A DNA stretch of 64,000 nt from Paenibacillus sp. FSL R10-2734 (GTDB lineage: Bacteria > Bacillota > Bacilli > Paenibacillales > Paenibacillaceae). A program made the translations under genes and the position numbers. This document shows positions 42,535 to 51,862 of this stretch, piece by piece; within the stretch, counting starts at the first letter, position 1; every line of letters starts with the position of its first letter. The stretch is taken from contig NZ_CP150170.1 of NCBI RefSeq assembly GCF_037963865.1, forward strand, positions 682,001 to 746,000. The letters run 5' to 3'. The notes below the pieces were generated by a model. That model ran no database searches and was not told the DNA's origin. It saw only the letters and a list, made by a program, of their open reading frames with translations.

Positions 42535-43416
42535 TTAATAGATAATTCGTTCTCTGGCAACCAGACGGTTAATGATCAGTGTTGCAAGAAGGCATTCAAT
42601 AACCAGAATAGCCGCTGCGGCACTTCCATATCCGAACTCTCCGACACGGAAAGCGGAACGATACATTAAATAGGTAAGTGTATAGGTTGAGGTTCCTGGT
42701 CCACCACCGGTCATAATATACATATTTGCAAAAGCATTTAGCCCACCTGTAACCGCAAAGACCAGACAGAATTTATACGTTTCAGCCATCATAGGAATCA
42801 TGATTTTGCGAATCGCCTGTAGCTTGGTTGCACCATCAATACGAGCAGCCTCCATGTATTGCTCTGGCACGGATCTTACACCTGCAAGTAATAGAGCAAA
42901 GTGGTAGCCCATGTACTGCCAAGCATTGACGAAGGCAATGGCGAAGATGGCGGATTTGCCGCTAGACAACCAATCCTGCTGATAATCAATTCCTAACACC
43001 TCAAACAGCTTATTCATCAGACCATATTCGCCGTTATAAATGGACAGCCATAATTGACAGACCACCGTAATTGACAACACAACGGGAATAAAATAACTAA
43101 TTCTAAGGAACCTACGACCTTTAATGGCTCCATCAGCTATGGCAAAGGCTAGAATTGAAGCGATACCAATCTGAGTGACAGTGATAATCGCTGCGAAGAT
43201 CAGCCCATTATAAACAGAGGTATGAAATACGCTGTCGGCAAACAAATTCTTATAGTTGGTAAGTCCGATGAAGGTTCCTTCCGTAAGGCCATCCCATTCA
43301 TATAAGCTGCGGAAGAAGGTCTGCATGATAGGATAGAATACCATGATCGTATACACAAGGAGAGCTGGCAGTGTGAATATTGCTATAGCTAGCTTGTTCC
43401 CTAAAAATTTCTTCAT
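42535..43416 (-). CDS. Sugar ABC transporter permease (MalF-type)
   Basis: 293 residues, six membrane helices, EAA loop EQYMEAARIDGATKLQAIRKIMIP, and N-terminal ALLVYTIMVFYPIMQTFFRSLYEWDG. It lies 187 bp after the lipoprotein gene, and most of that gap is the structured element at 43469-43587, so expression of the permeases may be set lower than that of the lipoprotein. GGGATGTGG stands before its ATG. Confidence 0.92.
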   Translation of the reverse strand: MKKFLGNKLAIAIFTLPALLVYTIMVFYPIMQTFFRSLYEWDGLTEGTFIGLTNYKNLFADSVFHTSVYNGLIFAAIITVTQIGIASILAFAIADGAIKGRRFLRISYFIPVVLSITVVCQLWLSIYNGEYGLMNKLFEVLGIDYQQDWLSSGKSAIFAIAFVNAWQYMGYHFALLLAGVRSVPEQYMEAARIDGATKLQAIRKIMIPMMAETYKFCLVFAVTGGLNAFANMYIMTGGGPGTSTYTLTYLMYRSAFRVGEFGYGSAAAAILVIECLLATLIINRLVARERIIY

Positions 43417-43468
43417 TATTCCACATCCCTTGCTGATAGCTAGACAATTTTAATTGTTAGAGGAAGTA

Positions 43469-43587
43469 GACCCACCCAGTCGTCTTTAAAAGACGACAAC
43501 GTTATTTATGTTTTCGGGGCTCCCCGCAAAGTACCTGAATCAGCGTCGAAGCGTAGCCTCACTTTGTGGGGTTATATTGGGTGGGTC
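43469..43587 (-). ncRNA. 119-bp palindromic structured element between binding-protein and permease genes
   Basis: GACCCACCCA (43469-43478) and TGGGTGGGTC (43578-43587) are perfect 10-bp terminal inverted repeats. Inside lie a 19-bp palindrome (43479-43497, arms GTCGTCTTT and AAAGACGAC) and a second long stem, CCCCGCAAAGT (43522-43532) with ACTTTGTGGGG (43561-43571), one G-U pair. The transcript (minus strand) would fold into an outer stem closing two hairpins. It has no open reading frame. It could be an mRNA-processing or stabilising structure protecting the upstream lipoprotein message, or a REP/MITE-like repeat; only genome-wide comparison can tell. Confidence 0.6.
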
Positions 43588-43603
43588 CTGATTAATCATT
43601 TGC

Positions 43604-44947
43604 TTATTTAGCTGGTATTGCTTTGGTTACGTCTTTAATGAATTGATCCACGCTATAACCGCCGGTCATCAACACTTGTGTTGCATCTTCAATAGCGGCT
43701 TTGAATTTGGCATCGGAGAGACCCCAGTCAAAGGCAGTTGTACTGGTGATTTTCGAAATATCTTCGGAAAGCTTCTTCATCATTGCCGGATATTCAGTCA
43801 CAATTGGTTTATCAACTTTAGTAGCCACAAGCGGATTACCACGCTCTGTGTATTTGAATTCAGCATATTTCAAGGACAGGAAGGCAGCTACTTTGGCCGC
43901 TAGCTCAGGATCTTTAGTGTCTGGGTTAACGGCATAGCCACCAGGATTACCGCCACCGACAAAAGCATATTTGTTCGCTTCATAAGAGGCTGCGTCCACA
44001 CCCGGGAAGTACATCCAATCTACCTTGTCTCCAAGCTTCTCCGTAGAGGTTGAGATTTCCCATTGTCCATTTAGGAACATTGCTGCTTTACCTTCATAGA
44101 ACAAGGATGCTGCTTGATCGAAATTCAAGTTGGTTGCACCTTTAGGCAGCAAGCCGGCTTGAACCAAGTTATAGATTTGTTCAGTTGCCTGTTTGTACGC
44201 TGGGTCGCTTGGAGAAGCATCGCCGCTTTGCAGCTTCAGAATACCTTGCGGCTCTACTCGTGTAGCGAACACATCATAAAGGGCAACCGTAGGCCATTTC
44301 TCCTTGGCAAATAGCGCGAGTGGAGTAATGCCTGCTTTAGTAAAGGTTTGTACGGCCGTCATCAGCTCGTCATAGGTGGTAGGAATTTTGACGTTATTCT
44401 TCTCGAATATTTCCTTGTTATAGTAGAGAAGCATGAATTCATTGCCTGCATAAGGATAGGCGTAAATATGACCGTCATCGCTGATTAAGGTATTCATAGT
44501 ACTTGGGAACATCTTGCTCTTGAAATCATATAAATCAGCGTATTTGTCCAGCTCCAGAATATTGCCAGATTTCTTGAAGGTATTAATAATGTCTGTGCCT
44601 GCTTGGTAAATATCAGGAAGGTTGCCGGTTGCAGCGTAAGTCTTGAGCTTCTGTCCGTCATCTTGTGCCTGTATTTCTAGCTCTAGCTCGACATTCGGCA
44701 TTTCCTTCTTCAATTCAGCGACAGCATAATCGTAAGGCAGCTTCGTGTCATCATCGGCATATTGAGCATAAATGCGCAGCTTAACTGCCTCTGCTGGTGC
44801 AGCTGTTGCTTCTTCCGTCACAGCTGTTGAATTGGTATTTGTTACATTTGCAGTATCTTTTGTATTGCTCGTGCTGTTATTCGCTGATCCGCAAGCGCTT
44901 ACAAACACTAGGCTTAAGGCAGCTAAAGATGTTGCGATTTTCTTCAT
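43604..44947 (-). CDS. Sugar-binding lipoprotein
   Basis: 447 residues from the ATG at 44947, which follows GAAAGGGGT; an in-frame upstream start at 44965 overlaps that site. Lipobox VSAC, Cys at about 19, then an N/T/S-rich tether. Family 1 solute-binding fold (AATGNLPDIYQAG, YAYPYAGNEFMLLYYNKEIFEKNNVKIPTTYDEL-type region, FYEGKAAMFLNGQWEIS). It precedes the MalF/MalG permeases, with the structured element between. About 110 bp separate it from the regulator gene upstream. Confidence 0.9.
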   Translation of the reverse strand: MKKIATSLAALSLVFVSACGSANNSTSNTKDTANVTNTNSTAVTEEATAAPAEAVKLRIYAQYADDDTKLPYDYAVAELKKEMPNVELELEIQAQDDGQKLKTYAATGNLPDIYQAGTDIINTFKKSGNILELDKYADLYDFKSKMFPSTMNTLISDDGHIYAYPYAGNEFMLLYYNKEIFEKNNVKIPTTYDELMTAVQTFTKAGITPLALFAKEKWPTVALYDVFATRVEPQGILKLQSGDASPSDPAYKQATEQIYNLVQAGLLPKGATNLNFDQAASLFYEGKAAMFLNGQWEISTSTEKLGDKVDWMYFPGVDAASYEANKYAFVGGGNPGGYAVNPDTKDPELAAKVAAFLSLKYAEFKYTERGNPLVATKVDKPIVTEYPAMMKKLSEDISKITSTTAFDWGLSDAKFKAAIEDATQVLMTGGYSVDQFIKDVTKAIPAK

Positions 44948-45055
44948 TTGTGTGACCCCTTTCAATATTGTTTCTGTGTTAAGTATAGTAAGAGCCCACC
45001 CAATTGATAAGGCAAAAACTGCGTGCTTCTGGTAATATCCGCGCAGCAGAAATTA

Positions 45056-46645
45056 CTAGTTCCTTTTTTTCTCATACTCGCTAGGGGAATATCCGTAGAA
45101 TTTCTTGAAGCTTTTGCCGAAGTATCCTGCATCATTATAGCCAACGCTCTCGGCGATGTTAGATAAGCGCAGTCCGCCACGCCCTAGCAGTTCTTTGGCT
45201 TTTTTCATTCGAAATTGTGTAATGTAATCACTTAGTGTCATGCCAAATTCTTTTTTGAATACAGCCCGAAGATAACTGGAGTTTATGAATACATGCTGAG
45301 CGACCTGCTCCAATTGGAGCTCGGGATCCGGGTAACATTGCTCGATATAGGCCTTGGCGGACTGAGCAATTTTCGCAGCTCTTGTATTCTTATACTGACC
45401 CGTATAGCGCATCGATTTATGAAACAATTCCTTAATCCATTCAAAGGTTCTATCTAGAGACTCAAACTTGCGGATTTCGTTGTATGGGAAGAAGTTCTCT
45501 CCGAAGCATTCTTCTATCGGATGGCCCGACTCTGTGATATAGGCGAGATTCACACTGATCAGACCTATGCAAATGACGTATACATAATCAATTGACAGCC
45601 GTCTTTCGAGGATGGAGTCAAATACATGATCTAGAATTTGCTGCACTCGCTCAGCATTTCGCATGCGAAGTTCAATAAGCAGTTCCTCATTGACCTCTAT
45701 AGGGTAAAAAGCTTGCTTTCCAACCTCTGCGGCAACCGATTCGTAAGTGATCACGCGGTCATGGCCGAGAACAAACTTATTCTGCAAGGCCACAAGCGCC
45801 TCCTGATAAGATTCGGAAATGTTCTTGAACCCTTCTTTACTGCGCCCAATCCCAATGGTAATAGTGAAATTGAGATATTTCTTGATTAATTCGCCAAGCT
45901 TCCTGTATCCGTTCAATGAAGGTGTTTGATTGGACTGATGATCTCCATACTCAACGAGCACGATAATCCGGCCTTCCGGACCGTTGAAAATATGATGCTT
46001 CCAGCTCTCGTCAAGCGCTTCGTTCAGGATGTTCGTAACGGCATATTTCATCAGCATACGTTCGCTTATTTTTTTCCATTTAAGATCAATATGATCAATT
46101 TCAATACAGGCAACAACAAAAACTGGATTCTGAATATGTATGTTAAACTTTTCAAAGCGCGTAATGATCTCTTCATCGGTAAGCAAATAATCTCTGCTAA
46201 TGATTTGGTTCAGAAAGCTTTCCTTCACCGACTGCTGATTTTCTTTATACGTAAGATTCTCCTGTTGAACCTTCCGATGCTCTTGCTGCAGCTTAAGCAG
46301 GGTCAACATCAGCTCATCCTTGGAAAAGGGCTTCAAAATATAATCCTCTACGCCCAGCTTAAGTGCTGTTCGCGCATATTCAAATTCGTTATGTCCGGTA
46401 ATCAGCACTATGCTCATTTCGGGATATAGCGCCTTCAGCTTTTCGGTAAGCTCCAAACCGTCCATAAACGGCATTGTGATATCAATTAGCGCAATATCGA
46501 TCGGATGATCGGCACATAGCTCAAGCGCTTCGACCCCATTTTTCGCTTCTACAGTAATTTCAAAACCGAGTGTGTTCCAATCCAGTGTTCTGCGCAAGTA
46601 TTCACGAAAAATAATCTCATCATCCACTATCATCACTGTCTGCAT
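45056..46645 (-). CDS. YesN-type response regulator with AraC DNA-binding domain
   Basis: 529 residues: receiver (D8, D9; phosphoacceptor D55 in IALIDITMPFMDG; K105 in ILKPFSKDE), a middle region like the GGDEF-derived segment found in YesN proteins (about 170-290), and a C-terminal AraC pair of helix-turn-helices (INSSYLRAVFKKEFGMTLSDYITQFRM and GYNDAGYFGKSFKKFYGYSPSEYEKK). It follows the kinase by 12 bp and should activate the lipoprotein-permease genes just downstream. Confidence 0.92.
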   Translation of the reverse strand: MQTVMIVDDEIIFREYLRRTLDWNTLGFEITVEAKNGVEALELCADHPIDIALIDITMPFMDGLELTEKLKALYPEMSIVLITGHNEFEYARTALKLGVEDYILKPFSKDELMLTLLKLQQEHRKVQQENLTYKENQQSVKESFLNQIISRDYLLTDEEIITRFEKFNIHIQNPVFVVACIEIDHIDLKWKKISERMLMKYAVTNILNEALDESWKHHIFNGPEGRIIVLVEYGDHQSNQTPSLNGYRKLGELIKKYLNFTITIGIGRSKEGFKNISESYQEALVALQNKFVLGHDRVITYESVAAEVGKQAFYPIEVNEELLIELRMRNAERVQQILDHVFDSILERRLSIDYVYVICIGLISVNLAYITESGHPIEECFGENFFPYNEIRKFESLDRTFEWIKELFHKSMRYTGQYKNTRAAKIAQSAKAYIEQCYPDPELQLEQVAQHVFINSSYLRAVFKKEFGMTLSDYITQFRMKKAKELLGRGGLRLSNIAESVGYNDAGYFGKSFKKFYGYSPSEYEKKRN

Positions 46646-46657
46646 TATGTTATTCCC

Positions 46658-48451
46658 CTAACTCACCCGGTAAGGAAGATCAAGTGCGATCTCTGTCCCT
46701 TGCCCGAGTTCACTTGTAATATGTAAACCATATTCATAGCCAAAATACAGCCTTATACGTTCGTGAACACTGCTTATTCCATAGCCCACCGGCTTTTCCT
46801 GACCCTTCATGGCAGTCTCCAGTGTGTGCAGTCGTTCTTCAGACATCCCTACACCGTCATCTTTGATTTTCAGAATCACTCTATCTTCTTCCATATATCC
46901 AATGATCGTCAATTCACCAAAGGTGCCTTTTGTCTTAAGGCCGTGGTAAATAGCATTTTCTACAAGTGGTTGCACGGTAAGCTTAGGAATGATACAGGAG
47001 AGAATTTCCGGTTCAATTTCGATCCTGAAGTCGAATACATCTGAATATCGAATCTGTTGAATAGATAAGTAATCGCGTACGCTATTTAACTCTTCCTGTA
47101 ACGAGATCTGGTCCCTACCATTACTTAAGACAACTCTGTAGAAATCGGCAAGTGCCTTGGTGGTCCGCTGTACATCTCTTGATCTTCCCATTTCCGACAG
47201 CGTATAGATTACATCAAGCGTATTGTATAAAAAATGAGGCTTAATCTGTGCTTGGATCAGCGCAAGCTCATATTCTCTCTTTTCCCGCTGCTCTTGTCCG
47301 ATGTTGCTTAGCAGCTCTTCCACCCGATTCATCATAATATTAAAGCCGGAGGCCAATATCCCGATTTCATCTCTGGATTGAACTTCCAGGTATTGATCTA
47401 GGTTGCCCTCATTCACATGCTTCATATGGCGTGAGAGGTTGATAATGGGCTTGGCGATTAGGTTGGATAACATGCCCGCTCCGAGAACTGCAAATAGCAG
47501 ACACACAAAACCCATAATAATAATCAATTGGGTAATTGTTTTGGTATCCGCAATCAAATGGTTATAAGGGACCATGGAGATCAGCTTCCAGCCGAGTTTA
47601 GATATGTCTGCTCTGACCAGCAGCATTCTTCCTGAAGGCGAGGACTGGAGTAAGTTCTGTTCCTCCGAACCCATTACCCAATTTCTTAGCGCACCTTCGG
47701 GTAATGGATGCAGCACCTCACTCTCTGCCATAGCTGACACGACTACCCCATCCGGATTGACAATGATGTAGGATTCATCTTGAATCGCACCGATATTGCG
47801 ATAGATATTTGAAAAGGCATCTTCACGCACATTCAGAATCACATAGCCCAGCGTTTCGCCGGTATTAATGTTGACGATTCGTTTGCCAAGAGAGAGCACA
47901 GGCTGCTCTGGGCTTGAAACCAGATAGCTGCGACGTTCCATGGGAAACCAAACGTTAGAGCCGCGGGAGTGCTCCAATCTGCTGATCATTCCGCTTGTAG
48001 CGACACGATCAGCATTCCTTTCCATTTCAAGGTTGGAGCCATAGACCACGCCGTTTGTGCTGATAAAGGCCGCCGAATCCACATCCGGAAAAATCAACAG
48101 CGCATAGCTTAATTGGTTAGTAATTTGGGTGTAGAGATGCAAATCCGACACTTGCCCGCTATTATCGGAATGTTTCTCGACGATAACTTTATTAAGATTC
48201 AAAGTCAATATATTGACGGCGCTCTCTGTATTCGTCAGCATGCTGTTTATGAGTGTAGTAATTAAAGTGGAATTATCTGAGATACTGTTCACAGTTTTCT
48301 TGACGATAGCATCGGTATATACCCGATAGGAAACAAAACCAAGAAGGAATAATGGCAAAATAATCAAAGGAATATAGACAAACATAATCTTTTTGCGAAT
48401 CAGCACCCTGCCGAACCACTTCGCCGGATGAAAGCGATCAATAAATTTCAT
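46658..48451 (-). CDS. YesM-type sensor histidine kinase
   Basis: 597 residues from ATG 48451, placed 4 bases after GGAGGAG; the frame is open to 48496 without a better site. TM1 about 20-42, dCache-like sensor domain about 43-295, TM2 about 300-322, HAMP, H406 in QIKPHFLYNT, ATPase boxes KDDGVGMSEERL and VGYGISSVHERIRLYFG. First gene of the minus-strand sugar-uptake series, paired with the YesN-type regulator. Confidence 0.92.
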   Translation of the reverse strand: MKFIDRFHPAKWFGRVLIRKKIMFVYIPLIILPLFLLGFVSYRVYTDAIVKKTVNSISDNSTLITTLINSMLTNTESAVNILTLNLNKVIVEKHSDNSGQVSDLHLYTQITNQLSYALLIFPDVDSAAFISTNGVVYGSNLEMERNADRVATSGMISRLEHSRGSNVWFPMERRSYLVSSPEQPVLSLGKRIVNINTGETLGYVILNVREDAFSNIYRNIGAIQDESYIIVNPDGVVVSAMAESEVLHPLPEGALRNWVMGSEEQNLLQSSPSGRMLLVRADISKLGWKLISMVPYNHLIADTKTITQLIIIMGFVCLLFAVLGAGMLSNLIAKPIINLSRHMKHVNEGNLDQYLEVQSRDEIGILASGFNIMMNRVEELLSNIGQEQREKREYELALIQAQIKPHFLYNTLDVIYTLSEMGRSRDVQRTTKALADFYRVVLSNGRDQISLQEELNSVRDYLSIQQIRYSDVFDFRIEIEPEILSCIIPKLTVQPLVENAIYHGLKTKGTFGELTIIGYMEEDRVILKIKDDGVGMSEERLHTLETAMKGQEKPVGYGISSVHERIRLYFGYEYGLHITSELGQGTEIALDLPYRVS

Positions 48452-48550
48452 AGTACTCCTCCGTTTCAACACTGATTGTAATTTATTGTTGTTCATTTAG
48501 GTATAAATTTCTGTACAGCGATTGGGAATTGAACGTAAAATCATAGATCA

Positions 48551-48590
48551 AAAAGAGGAGCCTCGTGTGTAGTGACGAGTCTCCCTTTTA
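48551..48590 (-). terminator. Terminator for the TetR gene (imperfect stem)
   Basis: AAAGAGGAGCCTCGT and ACGAGTCTCCCTTTT form a stem with a bulge around GTGTAGTG. On the minus strand it ends in a T run, suiting the TetR gene that ends at 48628. Confidence 0.55.
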
Positions 48591-48627
48591 TTTAAAAATT
48601 TATGTATGTTTTGAAGGATTGAATGAA

Positions 48628-49230
48628 CTAACTGGGCTCGCGTAGGCATTCTTTTTTTAAATAAGCAGCAAAGCTTTTGATATTCATCCGTATGTGCCGA
48701 TTATTACCCTCGAGCTTACTCATCATGATACCGCCTTCCATGATGGAAAGGGAGAAGGTAGCTAGTGCCTCAATATCGAGGTCTGCTTTGAATTCACCGC
48801 TTTGTACACCTTCAGCTATGATTTTCTTTTTGGATTCCAGTGTGCCTATTAGGGCTTGCTGGGCTTTTTCACGTAAGCCTGGATGGCTGTCGTCGCTTTC
48901 AATAGCCGTGTTGAGGAGCGGGCAACCCCCAATGAAAGGTGGCGCTTCAATTACGTTCTCGTACACATGTAAATAAGCTAATAGCTTGCCAGAGGCCGTC
49001 TCTTGCTGACTAATGGCATGAGCAAGTTGGGCTCCGACAATACTGCCCGCATAGCTAAAGGCTTCATATGCAATTTCATCTTTACTGGAAAAATGACGGT
49101 AGATACCGCCTTTCTTGATACCTGTCAACTCTGTTATATCAGATAAGGAAGAGCCCGAATATCCCTTCTGGTTAAAAAGTTCAGCGGCTTTAGCTATGAT
49201 GTAATTGCGAGTTTTCTCACCCTTTTCCAT
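48628..49230 (-). CDS. TetR-family repressor
   Basis: 200 residues: helix-turn-helix at about 25-48 (GYSGSSLSDITELTGIKKGGIYRHFSSKDEI) and a C-terminal domain of the TetR_C type with PPFIGGCPLLNTAIESDD. It is divergent from the MFS gene, with a long palindrome between them that reads as its operator. Loss of the transporter (see the amber codon) would leave this regulator without its main target. Confidence 0.9.
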   Translation of the reverse strand: MEKGEKTRNYIIAKAAELFNQKGYSGSSLSDITELTGIKKGGIYRHFSSKDEIAYEAFSYAGSIVGAQLAHAISQQETASGKLLAYLHVYENVIEAPPFIGGCPLLNTAIESDDSHPGLREKAQQALIGTLESKKKIIAEGVQSGEFKADLDIEALATFSLSIMEGGIMMSKLEGNNRHIRMNIKSFAAYLKKECLREPS

Positions 49231-49310
49231 CGTGATCCTCCGTCCTTAATGGTATATGTACACGTAGTATATCAAATCAATTTATTCTGTTGCAAAAAAA
49301 GGCAGCTATG

Positions 49311-49348
49311 CTATTATAAAAGATACCGATTGGTATCTTTTATAATAG
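49311..49348. promoter_or_regulatory. 38-bp palindromic operator with -10 boxes for both directions
   Basis: The 17-bp arms (49311-49327 and 49332-49348) are exact inverse complements around GATT. The core ATACC-GATT-GGTAT is TetR-like. Each outer arm supplies TATAAT, at 49341-49346 for the MFS gene and at 49318-49313 on the minus strand for the TetR gene, so one bound repressor could block both. Confidence 0.75.
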
Positions 49349-49366
49349 ACAGGGGTGGAAGCGACA

Positions 49367-50629
49367 ATGGGAACGACATGGTTTAAGGAATCCAGGTATG
49401 CATGGATTGGATTAGGATCTCTCTGGATTATTGGATTTATTGGTGCATTGACCCGATTCAGCTTGTCTTTTTTTCAGGTGCAAATATCAACGGATTTACA
49501 GATTAGCAGAGGTTTCATCTCAATGGCATGGTCCACCAATTTATTCATCGTAGCCGTATGTGCACCTTTGGGGGGCTGGCTCGCGGATCGTTATGGGACA
49601 AAGAAGATACTAATGTTAAGTGCAATCCTGAGTACTTTGGGTACTGGTATTGTCGTGTTAGGCCACCATCCTATTGTCTTTTTTATTGGATACGGTGTTA
49701 TCTCTGGTTTGGCGGGTATAGGGGCGACGACGAGTTATATATTGATGTTTGAATGGTTTCGGCATCATCGGGCTAAAGCAATGGCTTTGCTGGCAAGTGC
49801 TTCTTCTGTAGGATTAGCGATTATTACGCCCATCTTCGTATCCGTGGACTGGCTGACTTGGAAGAATGCCTTTATGGCTTCTTTTATACTAGGTGTCTGT
49901 GTGACACTTCCTGTAATTTGGTTAGGAATTAAGAGCTCACAACAGAAAAATACGGAGAAAGCGCCATCAGATCGTTCAATAGAAGTCGAAGGTCAAGATA
50001 TATTACCTAGAGTAGCTCCATAGCCCAAGAAATTTAGCCATCTTCCTATCATTATCGTGGTCGCGATTGCGCTGTTCACCTGCGGTATCAATATGGGATC
50101 TGTTGAGATGAATTTGGTAGCCATACATCAGTTGGCAGAAGTATCACCAAGCATGATCGCCCTATCTATGAGCATACTTGGTATTATGGAAATCACAGGG
50201 GCGCTCATTTGCGGCTATTTTCTGGACAAATACAATAAATTAATGATGATGTCTCTATTGTATGGCATACGTATTATAGGCTTTGCTTTTCTCTTTATGC
50301 ACTTGGGAAGTTCCCCTATTCTTTTTGCTATAGCGTTCGGAATCACCTACTTAAGTGCATTGCCGGGTGGAATGCTTGTCATCAATGAGTTTGCAAAGGG
50401 TAAAGGAAAACATACCGGTGTTCTACTTCTCATGCACCAGGCCGGCGGTATAGTAGGTGCATTAATCGGAGGCCTATCCTTCGACTATTTTGGGGATTAT
50501 CAGAACTTGATTGTTGTTAACGTTATAATCTGTATCCTCGTAACGCTAGGGTACTTCGGATTATTCACGACACATAGAAGGAATCATCGGATTCAAAATA
50601 AGAAGGTTGCTGTAAGTGAGGCACTTTGA
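49367..50629 (+). pseudogene. MFS transporter gene interrupted by one in-frame amber codon
   Basis: The reading frame from ATG 49367 (after GGGGTGGAAG) runs to a TAG at 50021-50023 and then continues in the same frame to the natural stop at 50629, with no other lesion. The first part (218 residues) has six membrane helices and the MFS motif GGWLADRYGTKK. The second has the other six (VAIALFTCGINMGSVEMNL onward). The stop lies in the cytosolic loop between helices 6 and 7. A GTG at 50057 could restart translation weakly. Close in type to oxalate/formate-antiporter-like MFS proteins. It may be a recent nonsense mutation, a sequencing error or a split transporter. Confidence 0.8.
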
Positions 50630-50784
50630 CTTAGATATGAGCTGAGAATGATGTGGTTGTTCAGCCGTAAGTTAGAGCTAAGAGGGATATAGTAGCGCTT
50701 TTGCAGGAATCATCCCATGTTTTGTTGAATACCTCTGTAACCGTATTGCGTATTCAAGATACGTAGCTACAGGAGGAGAACTAC

Positions 50785-51711
50785 ATGAAATCGACTACCG
50801 TTCAAAGCCTTATAGAAACGTTTAAGCTGGAAGTGCTTGCAGGTGCTAGCTGCATGGATCGTGAAATCACTCGTTCAAAGACGCATAGACCTGGCCTGGA
50901 ATTCGTGGGTTACTTTGATTTTTTCCCAATGAAGCGAGTACAAGTACTGGGCTGCAAAGAAATCAATTATCTGTTAACACTAAGCGTTGAAGAGCGCAGG
51001 TTACATATTGGTAATATCGTCAAATATCATCCGCCATGCTTTATTGTGACGACAGGTCAGCAGGAGATTCCTTATTTAACGCTATTCTGCGAGGAAGAAG
51101 GCATACCGTTGCTTCGGACGCAGGAGACGACGACAGAGTTTATCGCGAAGATTGACACTTATCTGTTGAAGGCGCTGGCGCCAGAGCTTTCCATTCATGG
51201 GGTATGTGTAAATGTGTCCGGCATAGGTGTCCTACTCAGGGGCAAGTCGGGGATTGGAAAAAGCGAAACCGCGCACACGCTCATTAGAAGAGGCCATCGG
51301 TTTGTGGCGGATGATGTCGTGGTGCTTAAAAAGCTGGGACCGGCGACACTTCTCGGCACACATAACGAGACGACCCGAGAGTTCCTAGCGCTGCGCAGTA
51401 TCGGTCTAATCAATGTTGTACGCCAGTATGGGCGTAGAGCTTTTCAGGAAGAGACGCGAATCGTACTCGATATTGAGCTGTCTCCATGGCGAGAGAATTC
51501 CTTGAACAATGAGCTTGAGCTTGAACCCAAGTTCACAGAATATCTCGGTGTCCAAATTCCGCATATTGAAATCCAGCTTCAGCCCGGTCGCGACGTAGCG
51601 GGCCTGATCGAAGCGGCCGCTAACAACTGGTATCTGAAGCAGCTTGGTTATAGCGCCGTTGAAGAATTCATGCAGAGGATCGAAAACGGGCAAGGCAATG
51701 AAGGCTGCTGA
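50785..51711 (+). CDS. HPr kinase/phosphorylase paralogue with altered signature
   Basis: 308 residues, normal HprK length. N-terminal domain with RPGLEFVGYFDFFPMKRVQVLG. Kinase domain with IHGVCVNVSGIGVLLRGKSGIGKSETA (Walker A) and GHRFVADDVV. The HprK signature near residue 205, which in B. subtilis reads EIRGLGIINV, is here ALRSIGLINV, losing the Glu and a Gly. HprK phosphorylates HPr at Ser46 in carbon control; the change could affect phosphorylase activity or partner choice. It stands alone, without lgt or PTS genes, so it is probably a second copy. AGGAGGAG precedes the ATG. Confidence 0.85.
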   Translation: MKSTTVQSLIETFKLEVLAGASCMDREITRSKTHRPGLEFVGYFDFFPMKRVQVLGCKEINYLLTLSVEERRLHIGNIVKYHPPCFIVTTGQQEIPYLTLFCEEEGIPLLRTQETTTEFIAKIDTYLLKALAPELSIHGVCVNVSGIGVLLRGKSGIGKSETAHTLIRRGHRFVADDVVVLKKLGPATLLGTHNETTREFLALRSIGLINVVRQYGRRAFQEETRIVLDIELSPWRENSLNNELELEPKFTEYLGVQIPHIEIQLQPGRDVAGLIEAAANNWYLKQLGYSAVEEFMQRIENGQGNEGC

Positions 51712-51729
51712 AGAAATTCTGTATACGTA

Positions 51730-51764
51730 AACAGACCGCAGATAAGCTCTGCGGTCTGTTTTTT
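51730..51764 (+). terminator. Rho-independent terminator
   Basis: AACAGACCGCAG (51730-51741) and CTGCGGTCTGTT (51749-51760) pair perfectly, then TTTT. Confidence 0.9.
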
Positions 51765-51862
51765 AACTAAATTTTGCCTTTGATGCGCTATTGGCTGGGC
51801 ATAGGCTATAAATGGTATAATTTCTAATAGGTATTTAGAGTGATCGTTACTAGGAGGAATAA

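Noticed and set aside
45926..46429. 167-codon plus-strand frame within the YesN-type regulator gene
   Set aside because: Antisense shadow of the receiver domain and linker; no plausible start signal and no recognisable protein family.
49355..50629. Two separate MFS half-transporter genes
   Set aside because: Both halves are in one frame separated only by a single TAG, and the second lacks a ribosome binding site and an ATG, so one interrupted gene is the simpler reading.
50785..51711. Walker A residue Lys in GKSGIGKSE as an abnormality of the HPr kinase
   Set aside because: B. subtilis HprK, as remembered, has the same Lys, so only the signature change near residue 205 is retained as odd.
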